From a virus: a stretch of DNA of 21,372 bases. Numbering within the stretch: the stretch's first letter is position 1; the number at the start of each line of letters is the position of its first letter. Location: the IMG/VR virus record IMGVR_UViG_3300045010_000101, positions 1 through 21,372 of that record, one strand, 5' to 3'. Below the pieces are notes generated by a model. It searched no databases. It was not told the DNA's origin and worked only from the letters and a program-made list of their open reading frames with translations. This document shows, piece by piece, positions 1 through 8,867 of this stretch. Both the position numbers and the translations under genes were made by a program.

Positions 1-92
1 AGAACATGCTTCCTTGGGAAAGAATTGTTTATGTCACGCTGCTTAATCAGTACATAGAACAGAAGAACGCAGAAGCAACTCAACAGAGATGA
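1..92 (+). CDS. 3' end of a probable gp26-type baseplate hub gene (partial)
   Basis: An open frame enters from the left edge (first whole codon at base 3) and ends with TGA at 90-92. Only 29 residues are visible, including MLPWERIVYVTLLNQYIEQK, followed by a charged, Gln-rich tail. A C-terminus of the form 'PWER-x-x-Y-x-x-L-L-x-x-Y-I-x-x-x-x' is what I associate with the T4 gp26/gp51 baseplate family and related tail-assembly proteins, and gp26 would fit a gene just upstream of other hub genes. The stop overlaps the start of the next gene (ATGA at 89-92), so the two are probably translationally coupled. The assignment rests on a short tail and on context, so it is tentative. It could be another tail-assembly protein. 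Confidence 0.5.
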   Translation, partial: NMLPWERIVYVTLLNQYIEQKNAEATQQR

Positions 93-2620
93 ACCCAGCA
101 CAACCGCCAGAAGGAATACTAGATCCCAAACAACCTTATTGGCCTGCTGATAAGGTTGGTGAGATTACTTGGTTGCGTCTAAAGGGCAAACTAACTGGCA
201 GAAGAGTAGAAGGTATAAGTGAAAACTTTACATCTTATGTAGACCTTGGTGATGCTGATGCTGATAGGTTGATTGAAAACATTAAGAAGTATGGTAAGTA
301 TCCACAGGTCAATCAGAATGATAGGTATGGTGGTGCATATAATAATGAAGCATATCAGAAGTGGTTGGTAGAAGAGTTCCTTGAGAAACCATTTAGGGAA
401 GAAACAAATAAAAAGATTGAAGAAGCAGAGATTGAAAGAAGAGTAAAGGAGATACAAGAAAACAAAAAAAAGATTGCTAATACTTTAAACAATAAACCAC
501 AACCAGAGGTTCAACCACAGGATAAACTAATCCCAGCAGATCCTTTAGACATTCCTGATCCCTGGGAAGGTAGCGAAACGGTTCCAAATATTATTACTCC
601 TGTCACTACCAAACCAACATTACTGTTGCCACCAGCAAAAGATCTTAAAGATCTTGAACCTGAGGTAAAGAAATCACAGCAGAAGCAGAAGAGACAAAAG
701 AAAGAAAAATCTTTCATCATACCAGAAACTCTTAGTCCTGAAATACAAACTGCGATCAGGAATTTTTCTGGTAATCTTGATAGTGTTCGTAGGCAAATGT
801 CTAAACAGACACGAATACTGCAACGCAGAGAAAGAAACTATAGAAAAATTATAAGTGGATTGGAGTCCACTAAGTTTTTACTTGGGCAACAAGTAGAAAA
901 CTCTAGAGAGGCGTTGGATGATTTAGAAACGCAACAAAGAATTACCAAAGCATATAGTGCTCCTATTGGACCACAACCAACAGAGTCACCTACACCATGG
1001 GCATCAGCGGGTCCAGAAGATGCAGGTAATAAACAAGGATTCACACCACGATTACCTGCGGAGAAATTATCTCAGGGTGGATTTCTTAATACTCCATATC
1101 CAGCAAGGTTTTCTGAAGGAACCGCTGGATATCCAGACACACCTATTCCAGGATTTGCTGAGGGTGGAATAAACACGGCATCTAACTTCGGTAAAAAGAT
1201 GCTACAACCTGGCATCTATGATAATCCAACAATAGGAACTCTACCACCAAACTCTGCTGTTGTTCCGTTGAACAGGAACTTTGGTAAAAAGTTGATGGGT
1301 CAATATGATACTCAACAATATATTCAAGCACTTGGCGAGACAATGTTCAAACCAATCAATGCTTTGCTTGGTGGTGCTCTGGTTACATTAGGAGATATTC
1401 TTAGAAACCTTGGACCTTTTGCTGGATATTTTAATTTGGGATTGAAATCTTTATTTGGATCTTTATCTGGTTTGTTGAAACTTCCTGTAAACATAATATT
1501 AGATTTGTTAGGTGGTCCAGCATATACAGGAACTCAAGTTGATAATGAAGAAACAAAATCTTTTTATGCTTCCTGGAAAGCTTACATGGACAAAAATAAT
1601 TTGTTTTTTCCTGGTGGTGGTTTTGCTCCTGGAGCTCCTGGAGGTGGTGGAGATGCTGGCGCAGGTGAGGGACAAGATTCTGGAGGACCAGAGGCAGAAT
1701 GGATGGGGGGATTACAATATGCACCACCTTCCAATCCTTTCGAAGATACTGATGGTCAAGAAACTGGTATTGATATTTCACTAAAAGGTAAAGGTACAAA
1801 TGGTTATGGTCAAGGATTGACGATACGAAATCCTATTGATAATTTGTATTACTTTTCTAAAGTTCCAAAAGGATTTCAAAATGCTGGCGGTCCAACGAGA
1901 GGGATTCAGGGAACACCGAGAAGAGTTAGGAAAGGAACAGGACCAGGTGGATTTGGTCATTGGGCAACATATTATATCAAAGACAACGATGGCACTTTTT
2001 ATGAATTAATGATAGGTCACTTGGATAGACCAGCTCCAACTTGGAATGATACTGGAAGCGGTGTTAAATTAAATAAAGGAGTGAAGATAGGAGTTCAGGG
2101 CGCTAGTGGATCATCGGTTGGTAATACGCCAGATGGAACTTATGATCACATGACAACTCACGTCAACTCTCCTTATAGAAGAAATCCAGCAAAATCTGGA
2201 CAACTTTTAATACAGTGGGCAAAAGAATTAGATGCTTATAAATCACTAACTACGCCTCGGCAACCACCGATCGCTGGACTAGAAGTTGGTGGTGAAATAA
2301 AAGCAGGAAAAATTAGTAACTTATCTAATACTTTCACTGATATATTCCACAGCAACAGCAAGCAACCTGTTATAAGCACACCTATAAAATCTATAAGTAC
2401 ACCAACTGGTGCTTCTCCTCTACCAAAAGTTCAAAGAATTACAACAACTCCTATTGCAACATCAACAAAAACAAAACCAAAGGTGTATAACATACAAGCA
2501 CCACAGACAGGTCCATCTATTCAAATGATTCCAACACCTACATTTAAACCACAATTTATCATGATTGATATACCAACAAATGATATTTTGGAATCAAATG
2601 AGATTAGGAGGATGATGTGA
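89..2620 (+). CDS. Large virion (tail/hub) protein with degenerate M23 peptidase-like domain
   Basis: 843 aa, starting at the ATGA overlap with the upstream gene. Order of parts: charged, probably coiled-coil N-terminal half (about residues 90-135 and 186-290); a Gly/Pro segment with FAEGG and the tape-measure-like stretch SAVVPL (389-394); a hydrophobic helical block (about 411-481, with LGPFAGYF and LLGGP); a Gly-rich linker (about 510-535); then an M23 (lysostaphin-like) peptidase-like region at about 555-705. In the last region GIDIS (from 560) matches the metal-ligand Asp motif, MIGHLD (641-646) matches the YAHL motif, and GVQGASGSSVG precedes DHMTTHVN (686-693). The first zinc-ligand His before GIDI is replaced, and the usual HxH is HxxxH, so activity is doubtful. 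The C-terminus is Pro/Thr-rich. Shared motifs with the next two genes suggest paralogy. Likely a tail-interior or hub component acting on the host wall. Confidence 0.72.
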   Translation: MNPAQPPEGILDPKQPYWPADKVGEITWLRLKGKLTGRRVEGISENFTSYVDLGDADADRLIENIKKYGKYPQVNQNDRYGGAYNNEAYQKWLVEEFLEKPFREETNKKIEEAEIERRVKEIQENKKKIANTLNNKPQPEVQPQDKLIPADPLDIPDPWEGSETVPNIITPVTTKPTLLLPPAKDLKDLEPEVKKSQQKQKRQKKEKSFIIPETLSPEIQTAIRNFSGNLDSVRRQMSKQTRILQRRERNYRKIISGLESTKFLLGQQVENSREALDDLETQQRITKAYSAPIGPQPTESPTPWASAGPEDAGNKQGFTPRLPAEKLSQGGFLNTPYPARFSEGTAGYPDTPIPGFAEGGINTASNFGKKMLQPGIYDNPTIGTLPPNSAVVPLNRNFGKKLMGQYDTQQYIQALGETMFKPINALLGGALVTLGDILRNLGPFAGYFNLGLKSLFGSLSGLLKLPVNIILDLLGGPAYTGTQVDNEETKSFYASWKAYMDKNNLFFPGGGFAPGAPGGGGDAGAGEGQDSGGPEAEWMGGLQYAPPSNPFEDTDGQETGIDISLKGKGTNGYGQGLTIRNPIDNLYYFSKVPKGFQNAGGPTRGIQGTPRRVRKGTGPGGFGHWATYYIKDNDGTFYELMIGHLDRPAPTWNDTGSGVKLNKGVKIGVQGASGSSVGNTPDGTYDHMTTHVNSPYRRNPAKSGQLLIQWAKELDAYKSLTTPRQPPIAGLEVGGEIKAGKISNLSNTFTDIFHSNSKQPVISTPIKSISTPTGASPLPKVQRITTTPIATSTKTKPKVYNIQAPQTGPSIQMIPTPTFKPQFIMIDIPTNDILESNEIRRMM

Positions 2621-4878
2621 TGGTACAAACACTGAACGAATATATTTTTAATAAGGCAACTAACAAGAGACCTTCAGCATCTCCTGCTGATTCTTCGTCT
2701 AGTTTAATTGAATATGTTGTTAACAGAGTCATGAAGCGTAATGATTCTGGTCAATCATTTGAAGAGCAACTTGACAAAGCATTTCAAATGCTTGGTAAAA
2801 AAACTTCTGCTATCAAGAAAGAACAATTTAAGCAAATCAAAATTGCTACAACTTTATTAGAGAAGCAAGAGGATTCTCAGAAATTAATTACTGACATATT
2901 AAATCTTACTCAAGAAAAAACCATATTAGAAAAACAATTTTATGAAAGAATTTTAGAGAATCAAACACCACCAGAACCACCATCAGAACAACCACCAGAA
3001 CAAAGTGTTCCTGAAGAATTACCTGTTAAGGAAGAGTCAAAAGAATCGAAAGAACAAGCGTTACCAGAGACAGAAAAATTAGCATCTGGAGGGACTACGG
3101 AAATGTCACCACCAGCGCAAAAAAGCAAAAATTTAAATGAAAGAGATAAGCAAATCAAATTCGCAGATGTTATACAGTTGCAACCAAAAGCTTCTGGAAT
3201 TGTTGCTGTATCTATACTTAAAGAATTTTTATCTGCTCTCGGTCCTCTTGCTGGATTCTTTAAACCATATGTAAAAAACATAGCGACTCCATTTGCTATT
3301 GCAATGGGAGTCAGTCAATCCATTATTAGTAACTTATTGGGTGGTCCAGTACAAGCAGGAGAATTCAAATTAAAAGAATATCAAAAAGATTTTGGGAAAA
3401 CTTGGAGTAAGTTTTTGAACGACGATAACTTTATTTCATTGTTTATTGATAGAACAGTTGATAAACTAACTGGAGAAGTAATTGGAGGATTTGTGCCAGC
3501 TAATTGGAAAGATGATCCAGAATTTACAGCAGAACTAAATCGAGTAGCACAAAAATTTAACATCAACGCTAATGATCTTCTCGCTGTAATGTTAATTGAA
3601 ACTGCAGGAACATTGAATCCATCTATAAGAAATCAAGATGGTAGTGGCGCCGTTGGATTGATTCAGTTTCTGCCAATAACAGCAACAGCACTTGGGACAA
3701 CTACTGATAATCTTGCTAAGATGACAAGAGTACAGCAAATGAAATATGTTGAAAAATATTTGCAGTACTGGAAGCTTCCCCAAGGTGCTACTGCAGGTCA
3801 TTTATATACAGCAGTATATTTGCCCGCATACATCAATAAAGATGTTCTCTCAGTAAGAGGTGAGGCAAATTACGAGCAAAACCGTGGTCTGGATTACAAT
3901 AATGATGGTAAAATTACCAGGAGTGATCTAGACGCACATGTAAATAATGCAAAGAAACAATACAAATTGGAGAAAGGGGATGATATAGGTGGCAATAAAT
4001 TACCTATGATGCCATATATGTTAATTGGTTCTAAATCAGGTTATGATGTAAACATTCAAGGACATGATGTAACTATGCATGGTGCCGAAGTAGTTGTTCC
4101 ATTTGGAAATGGTTTTCAAGTATTCCCTGTAATGAACAGAAGATATAATATTATAGAAGATCCTGTTGGTGTTATTGATAGATGGAGACAGATTGCACAA
4201 GGATCTAATTCAAAATTAAGTTCCTTTGTTTCTGGAGGCACCGCTGATTTTTGGAAAATAGCTGCCCTTGCATCAAAAGAAGACAGTTTAAATCCTCAAG
4301 GACAGGCAGATGTTGCACAAGCATTATATAATCGTGCAGCAATTGGTTCTTATCCTGGGGGGAGATCTATTGGTGCAATTATAACAGCACCAGGGCAATT
4401 TGAACCAACTTTTCATAACACTGAATCCTGGGCAGCAATTTGTGATAGAAAATCTGCGATTGTAGCTGCTGGCAATGCACAGAAAGTTGATATGGCAGTA
4501 AGGTCTATTACAAATTCATCTTTACAAAAAGAGGCACAGAAATTTGTTGGGGGAAGAACAGATTTTATGGGGGAAACTCAGAAGAAACATATGAAACCCG
4601 GAGATGTAACTAGAGGACGAGGATATAATTTTCATGGTTGGTTTTATGATGCTAAGCTTCCTAAACCAGCACCTGTGCCTAAAGTTGTTTCTGCTCAAAC
4701 TGTTAGTACCGTTGCTGGGTCAAGTAATAAACCAAAAATTATTGTCAACCAAGTAGGTGGTGAATCGTCGCCATCATTTATACAGCAGGTGCAACAGACC
4801 ATAACAAGATTGATACCAGTTCCTGTATTTAATTCTCAAAGATTGAGAACAGAATTAAATATGAAACGCACCAAATAA
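2620..4878 (+). CDS. Large virion protein with SLT transglycosylase, EF-hand loop and SleB-like hydrolase domains
   Basis: 752 aa from ATG 2620, which shares one base with the previous stop (TGATG). AGGAGG at 2606-2611 lies 8 bases upstream, so this ATG is better placed than the GTG at 2617. The N-terminal 150 residues are charged, then Pro/Glu-rich (PPEPPSEQPPEQ). LGPLAGFF and LLGGP repeat the hydrophobic block of the upstream protein. Residues about 318-420 look like a lytic transglycosylase (SLT) domain: catalytic-type Glu327 in LIETAG, then GAVGLIQFLP from 343. Directly after comes a canonical calcium loop DYNNDGKITRSD (425-436). AEVVVPF (489-495) is a tape-measure-like motif. Residues about 545-665 resemble SleB/CwlJ-type wall hydrolases: SKED (Glu554), DVAQALYNRAA, APGQFEP. 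The protein would cleave peptidoglycan at two kinds of bond during entry. Domain calls are by eye; SLT is the more certain. Confidence 0.8.
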   Translation: MVQTLNEYIFNKATNKRPSASPADSSSSLIEYVVNRVMKRNDSGQSFEEQLDKAFQMLGKKTSAIKKEQFKQIKIATTLLEKQEDSQKLITDILNLTQEKTILEKQFYERILENQTPPEPPSEQPPEQSVPEELPVKEESKESKEQALPETEKLASGGTTEMSPPAQKSKNLNERDKQIKFADVIQLQPKASGIVAVSILKEFLSALGPLAGFFKPYVKNIATPFAIAMGVSQSIISNLLGGPVQAGEFKLKEYQKDFGKTWSKFLNDDNFISLFIDRTVDKLTGEVIGGFVPANWKDDPEFTAELNRVAQKFNINANDLLAVMLIETAGTLNPSIRNQDGSGAVGLIQFLPITATALGTTTDNLAKMTRVQQMKYVEKYLQYWKLPQGATAGHLYTAVYLPAYINKDVLSVRGEANYEQNRGLDYNNDGKITRSDLDAHVNNAKKQYKLEKGDDIGGNKLPMMPYMLIGSKSGYDVNIQGHDVTMHGAEVVVPFGNGFQVFPVMNRRYNIIEDPVGVIDRWRQIAQGSNSKLSSFVSGGTADFWKIAALASKEDSLNPQGQADVAQALYNRAAIGSYPGGRSIGAIITAPGQFEPTFHNTESWAAICDRKSAIVAAGNAQKVDMAVRSITNSSLQKEAQKFVGGRTDFMGETQKKHMKPGDVTRGRGYNFHGWFYDAKLPKPAPVPKVVSAQTVSTVAGSSNKPKIIVNQVGGESSPSFIQQVQQTITRLIPVPVFNSQRLRTELNMKRTK

Positions 4879-4881
4879 ATA
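4874..4881 (+). promoter_or_regulatory. Candidate T4-type late promoter
   Basis: AATAAATA differs from the T4 late -10 element TATAAATA only at the first base, a position I recall as variable in cyanophage late promoters. It overlaps the stop codon of the gene before (TAA 4876-4878) and lies 22 bases ahead of the ATG at 4904, so transcription could start just upstream of the ribosome site at 4888-4896. In AT-rich DNA an 8-mer like this can occur by chance; the position supports it. Confidence 0.5.
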
Positions 4882-4903
4882 ATTTATAAGGAAGGATTGA
4901 TAG

Positions 4904-7456
4904 ATGGCAGAGAGTAGCTTAACGGGATTTCTATTAAAACAAGCATTTAAATCTCGTGATGAAGCGAAAGCCGAAAAAGCGAGACAAGATAAAGTAGTTG
5001 AAAGTGATAAGAAAATAGACGATAAAGATCGTAAGGGTTTGTTCCGCAAAGCATTCACGAAGAATGTATTGAGTGGATTGTTTGGTGGAAAGAGTGCAAC
5101 GGGTGGCGGTAGTTCTACTGCTATTGGCGCTATGCTTGGTGGTGGTAAAAAGAAGAAGCAAAAACAACCCAAAGATGGTGGAGGAAAATCATCAGGGGGA
5201 AAAGCAAAAGGATTAGAAAAGATCCTGCTCATTGGTTTCGGATCTCTAGCAGCAGATACTACTACTATCGGTGGAGGACTTGCTGCTCTCACTGAGATTA
5301 TGAATTCGCAACTGAATGTTGAAAGCGATATATCATCTAACATTCAAGGTATTAATGCCATACTTGCTGATCAACTAGAAGTTCAGACATCATTCCTTGA
5401 TGCTATAGGACTTGGTGGTGGTCTTGGTGGTGGAGGAGGTGGTGAAGGTGGATTATCTAGTTTATTTGGGGGCGCTGGAGCAGGTTCAACTACAAATGAA
5501 TCTTCTCTTACTGGATTATTGCTTGAGCAATTCAATAAACTCAAAGATTTAGCAATGAGTTTTGGTGGTGGTGCTGCCCTGCAGGCTGCCCGTCAGGCAG
5601 GTATGAAAGGTCTTGCTCGGGCAGGGGCTGCTGCAGCACCTGCTGCTTCTGTACTAGGAGTTGGTGCATTGCTCAGTGCTGGTGGTGAAGGCATGTTTCA
5701 GCTTGGCAAGACGGGAGACCAGTCATTGAAAGATAGAAGTAAATTGATAAAAGAAAAGGAAGCACGAGGAGAAAATACTTTCTTAGATAAGACATTACAA
5801 TATGGGCAGACAGGTCTTGGAGAAATAGGAAAAACAGTAGGTGTTGCTGCTGATGTAGGTGGAGCACCAGTGAGAATGCTTGGTGAATTAATTGCTAATC
5901 CTTTCTTAAATGAGAAGCAGAAGAAAGAGCAGGCAATGAATTTGGCAAAGTATGACACTCGTATCAGAGAACATGCTCGTGGTTGGATGAATCGTATTGA
6001 CTTCTTAAATGTTATTTCTGATGAAAAGGGTGGGTTTGGAAATATCTACGGTAATCAAGCTGCTACTAAAGAAATGGCAGGCAAGATGGCAGCAGGTGGT
6101 AGTAAGGCAATGATAGGCGAGGCAGGTAAAGAGGCAGTTGTTCCTCTACACTCTGCAGATTCACCAGCAAAATCCAAGATAGGAATGGATCCTTCTATGC
6201 AAGCATCAGCTGGATCAATGCTTGCAGTTACTGATCAGTTCATCAAATCTATGGGTCCACTTGGAGGTTCTGTATCTCAAGCGTTGGGTTCTGATATCAG
6301 TAATCTTGCTAAAACATTTGGTATGTCACAGACGCTTCCTAATCTTTCTCTAGGTGGTGATAAGTTTAGAGAAGATACTACTGCTAAAAAAGATCGTGAA
6401 AAGTTTTTGAAAGAATTGATTGCAGGATCTTTAGAAGCATTGGGTGCTAAATCAAAACCACAATCACAATCACAACCTGAGAGTCCATCAATAAAACCAA
6501 CCTTAAATAAACCTTCTCCTCCAGAAACAAGAAATCCAGTGTCTAATCCAGATCCTAATTCACCTAATCCACCTTCAAATGGAAGCAATGGAAAAGCAAT
6601 GGGTGCTCGATATACTGATCCCGGAAGTCAACCGGGTGCTGTTATTCCTGATTTAAGTAAAAAAGAAGCAAAAAACATGGGGTTGGGTAATAAAAAAGAT
6701 AATCAAAAATATATAGAATTCCAACCAGGGTCAAAATTACGTGATAAGTATCATATACTTCTTAATGCTGCTAATGGTTCATATGAAGTTTGGGAAAAAC
6801 CAGGCATATTTAATTGGGCGCCTAAGAGAATATTTCTTGGACAAAAACAAAATTCTAACGTTGTAGAGAACAGTGCAATAGCAGAAGAAGCTCATAATTC
6901 AGTCAAAAAGTTTATGATAGATAACATGCCAAAAACTGGACAAGCTTTAAAATGGTTATCTTCAGATGATATACTAGGAGGATATGGCGGACCAAATAAT
7001 GAGAAAGGAGGATCTGTTAAATCATTTCAACAAGGTGGCAAGGTAGTTCAAAAGCCATGGTGGGATTTCTTGGGTTGGGTAACTGGATTACAAGAAGTTC
7101 AGAAAGGAACAACTGGAATCTATTCAAATTCTCCAGCGGGAAGAATTGCTGAGGCATCAGCGCAGAGAAATAGAATGATGAAAGAACTTGGTTATGAAAG
7201 TGGTGGCATCCTGACTGGAGTAAAAGCATCAGCATCAACACCAAAAGTAGCACCAGTTTCATATGCACCTATGGCAACAGCAGAAATAGAATCAACTGAC
7301 ATCGGTGCTATTGTAAATATAATAGGTTCTCAAACACAACAAGCAATACCAGTCATGTCAGATAATAAAGGTCCAACAACATCAGATTACGTAGCGGCAC
7401 CTACTGGTGGCGGTTTGGCATTTACTGTATTATCATCAAGTCAGTGGGGTGGATAA
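4904..7456 (+). CDS. Large Gly-rich tail protein with tape-measure-like motif
   Basis: 850 aa, with a strong ribosome site AAGGAAGGA at 4888-4896. The N-terminus is charged, followed by a Lys-rich stretch, hydrophobic segments and a Gly run (about residues 168-180). ESSLTGFLLKQ at residues 3-13 recurs as ESSLTGLLLEQ at about 199-209, an internal duplication. An Ala-rich hydrophobic helix region spans about 220-265. GGSKAMIGEAGKEAVVPL (about 398-415) is the motif typical of phage tape-measure proteins (usually GEAGPEAVVPL). MGPLGG follows near 450. Residues about 510-570 are a Pro/Ser/Asn-rich linker, and QQGGK appears again in the C-terminal part. No enzymatic domain was recognised. It belongs with the two genes upstream and leads into the hub genes, so a role in the tail tube interior or hub is likely. 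Which of the three, if any, sets tail length cannot be told from sequence alone. Confidence 0.7.
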   Translation: MAESSLTGFLLKQAFKSRDEAKAEKARQDKVVESDKKIDDKDRKGLFRKAFTKNVLSGLFGGKSATGGGSSTAIGAMLGGGKKKKQKQPKDGGGKSSGGKAKGLEKILLIGFGSLAADTTTIGGGLAALTEIMNSQLNVESDISSNIQGINAILADQLEVQTSFLDAIGLGGGLGGGGGGEGGLSSLFGGAGAGSTTNESSLTGLLLEQFNKLKDLAMSFGGGAALQAARQAGMKGLARAGAAAAPAASVLGVGALLSAGGEGMFQLGKTGDQSLKDRSKLIKEKEARGENTFLDKTLQYGQTGLGEIGKTVGVAADVGGAPVRMLGELIANPFLNEKQKKEQAMNLAKYDTRIREHARGWMNRIDFLNVISDEKGGFGNIYGNQAATKEMAGKMAAGGSKAMIGEAGKEAVVPLHSADSPAKSKIGMDPSMQASAGSMLAVTDQFIKSMGPLGGSVSQALGSDISNLAKTFGMSQTLPNLSLGGDKFREDTTAKKDREKFLKELIAGSLEALGAKSKPQSQSQPESPSIKPTLNKPSPPETRNPVSNPDPNSPNPPSNGSNGKAMGARYTDPGSQPGAVIPDLSKKEAKNMGLGNKKDNQKYIEFQPGSKLRDKYHILLNAANGSYEVWEKPGIFNWAPKRIFLGQKQNSNVVENSAIAEEAHNSVKKFMIDNMPKTGQALKWLSSDDILGGYGGPNNEKGGSVKSFQQGGKVVQKPWWDFLGWVTGLQEVQKGTTGIYSNSPAGRIAEASAQRNRMMKELGYESGGILTGVKASASTPKVAPVSYAPMATAEIESTDIGAIVNIIGSQTQQAIPVMSDNKGPTTSDYVAAPTGGGLAFTVLSSSQWGG

Positions 7457-7459
7457 AAA

Positions 7460-8866
7460 ATGTTAGATCTTAATGCCGCAGTCAAAGAAGTTTATATCAC
7501 TGACTTAAAAGGAAAAAAACATATGCTAACTGGTACAGGACCAGAAGCACAGATCAACGCCATTCGTATCTATGAGGGAATGGAGATGCCTACTATTGCT
7601 GCTGAGATAGAAATTATTGACACAGCAATTAACCTGATTGCCACTGCTCCTATCGTAGGCACGGAAGAAGTGGTAATTAAATTAATTGCTCCCATAATTT
7701 CACAAAAAGAATACACTTATAAGTTTGTCGTATACGGCATTAGAAACAGAATTGTTTCTAAAAATGCACAGATGTATGTGCTTGACTTGTTCACACTTGA
7801 GGCATTGAAAAACGAAGTGTTGCGTGTTGGTAAAAAATTAGAGGGAACTGGTGAACAGATTGTTAATGACATTTTGAAAAATTATCTAGAAACAGATAAG
7901 AAAATAGATACTGAACCATGTAAATATAAGATGAAAGAGATTCCTTCTCTCAAGAGACCTTTCGATCTTATTACTTCTATTCTTCCTGAGTGTGTATCAG
8001 GAAGCACAAATCCTCAGCAAAAAGCACAACCATCCTCTACAAATAAATCGGGATCTACAACAAAAGCAGCAGGAACAACCGATTCGCCAACTGAAACAAC
8101 AGCAACAATCATATCTGGCACAGCTGGATATGCATTCTTCGAAACTTATGACGGATATGTGTTTAAATCTTATGATCAATTAATAAAATCAAATGAAAAG
8201 CATAAGGGATACTTATATGGTTATGCACAAACACCCGAAAGTGATGCAGAAAAAAATGCTTTTAAAATTTTAAATTACTCTTTTGGATCTCAAGAAAACA
8301 TTCTAAAGAAAATGAGATACGGTGTGTACTCTTCAATGATTGCTTTCTTTAATTCATCTACTCTTGAGTACGAAGAGTATATGTTCTCTCTTGATAAAGA
8401 ATATCAACAGATGGCGCACTTAGGAACAGATGAAAAGATTCCAGAACAAATTAAAAATTTCTCCAAGTATCCATCGAGAATTATGTTGCAATTTTATGAT
8501 CATGAGACATATCATAATGGTATAGATATAGCAAATCCGCAGCAAGCAGGATCTAAAGGCGGCACTCCATTCCCAGATTTTAGAAAGCAGTGGATGGCAC
8601 AATCGATTAGTAGAAGTATCATAATGAAAAATCAGATCCTAAATATTACTATACCTATCAATCTTGAGTTGCGGGCGGGAGATAAATTGAGAGTTAGATT
8701 ACCTAATCAATCTGTTTCTTCAGAAAGAGAAAAACAATTATATGATGAAAAAAATAGCGGAGTTTATTTAATCAACAAAGTTTCTTATGAAGTTTTGAGA
8801 GACAATTCCAAGGGATTGATTGCGGTATCAAATCTAGAATTAATCAGAGATAACCTAGGTAGCTAA
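7460..8866 (+). CDS. gp27-like baseplate hub protein
   Basis: 468 aa, starting 3 bases after the previous stop, with a G-rich ribosome site (GGGGTGG) overlapping that gene's end. Residues 1-175 are beta-rich (EVYITDLKGKKHMLTG, AAEIEIIDTAINLI, YKFVVYGIRNRIV) and resemble the tube-like barrel domains of phage hub proteins. A Ser/Thr/Gln-rich linker lies at about 185-215. The C-terminal half contains RSIIMKNQILNITIPIN, ELRAGDKLRVRLP and GVYLINKVSYEV, the pattern of the second barrel in gp27/gpD/VgrG-type hubs (an L-x-x-GD-x-(I/L) strand and then a final return strand). T4 gp27 is 391 aa. T4 gp27 forms the trimer that joins the tail tube to gp5, and gp5 lies just downstream here (separated only by cp12). 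The link to gp27 is structural reasoning, not clear sequence identity. Confidence 0.62.
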   Translation: MLDLNAAVKEVYITDLKGKKHMLTGTGPEAQINAIRIYEGMEMPTIAAEIEIIDTAINLIATAPIVGTEEVVIKLIAPIISQKEYTYKFVVYGIRNRIVSKNAQMYVLDLFTLEALKNEVLRVGKKLEGTGEQIVNDILKNYLETDKKIDTEPCKYKMKEIPSLKRPFDLITSILPECVSGSTNPQQKAQPSSTNKSGSTTKAAGTTDSPTETTATIISGTAGYAFFETYDGYVFKSYDQLIKSNEKHKGYLYGYAQTPESDAEKNAFKILNYSFGSQENILKKMRYGVYSSMIAFFNSSTLEYEEYMFSLDKEYQQMAHLGTDEKIPEQIKNFSKYPSRIMLQFYDHETYHNGIDIANPQQAGSKGGTPFPDFRKQWMAQSISRSIIMKNQILNITIPINLELRAGDKLRVRLPNQSVSSEREKQLYDEKNSGVYLINKVSYEVLRDNSKGLIAVSNLELIRDNLGS

Positions 8867-8867
8867 A

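Noticed and set aside
1431-1799. Long open frames on the opposite strand within the structural genes (for example 1431-1799, 4855-5343, 12199-12690)
   Set aside because: They lie opposite convincing + strand genes, have low-complexity or biased composition, lack ribosome sites, and match nothing recognisable; they are by-products of codon bias.
2617-2622. GTG at 2617 as the start of the second large gene
   Set aside because: The AGGAGG site is only 5 bases away from it but 8 from ATG 2620, which also makes the usual stop-start overlap.
5410-5480. Gly-codon-rich repeat (GGTGGT) as a regulatory or CRISPR-like repeat
   Set aside because: It is irregular, in frame, and explained by a poly-Gly linker in the protein.
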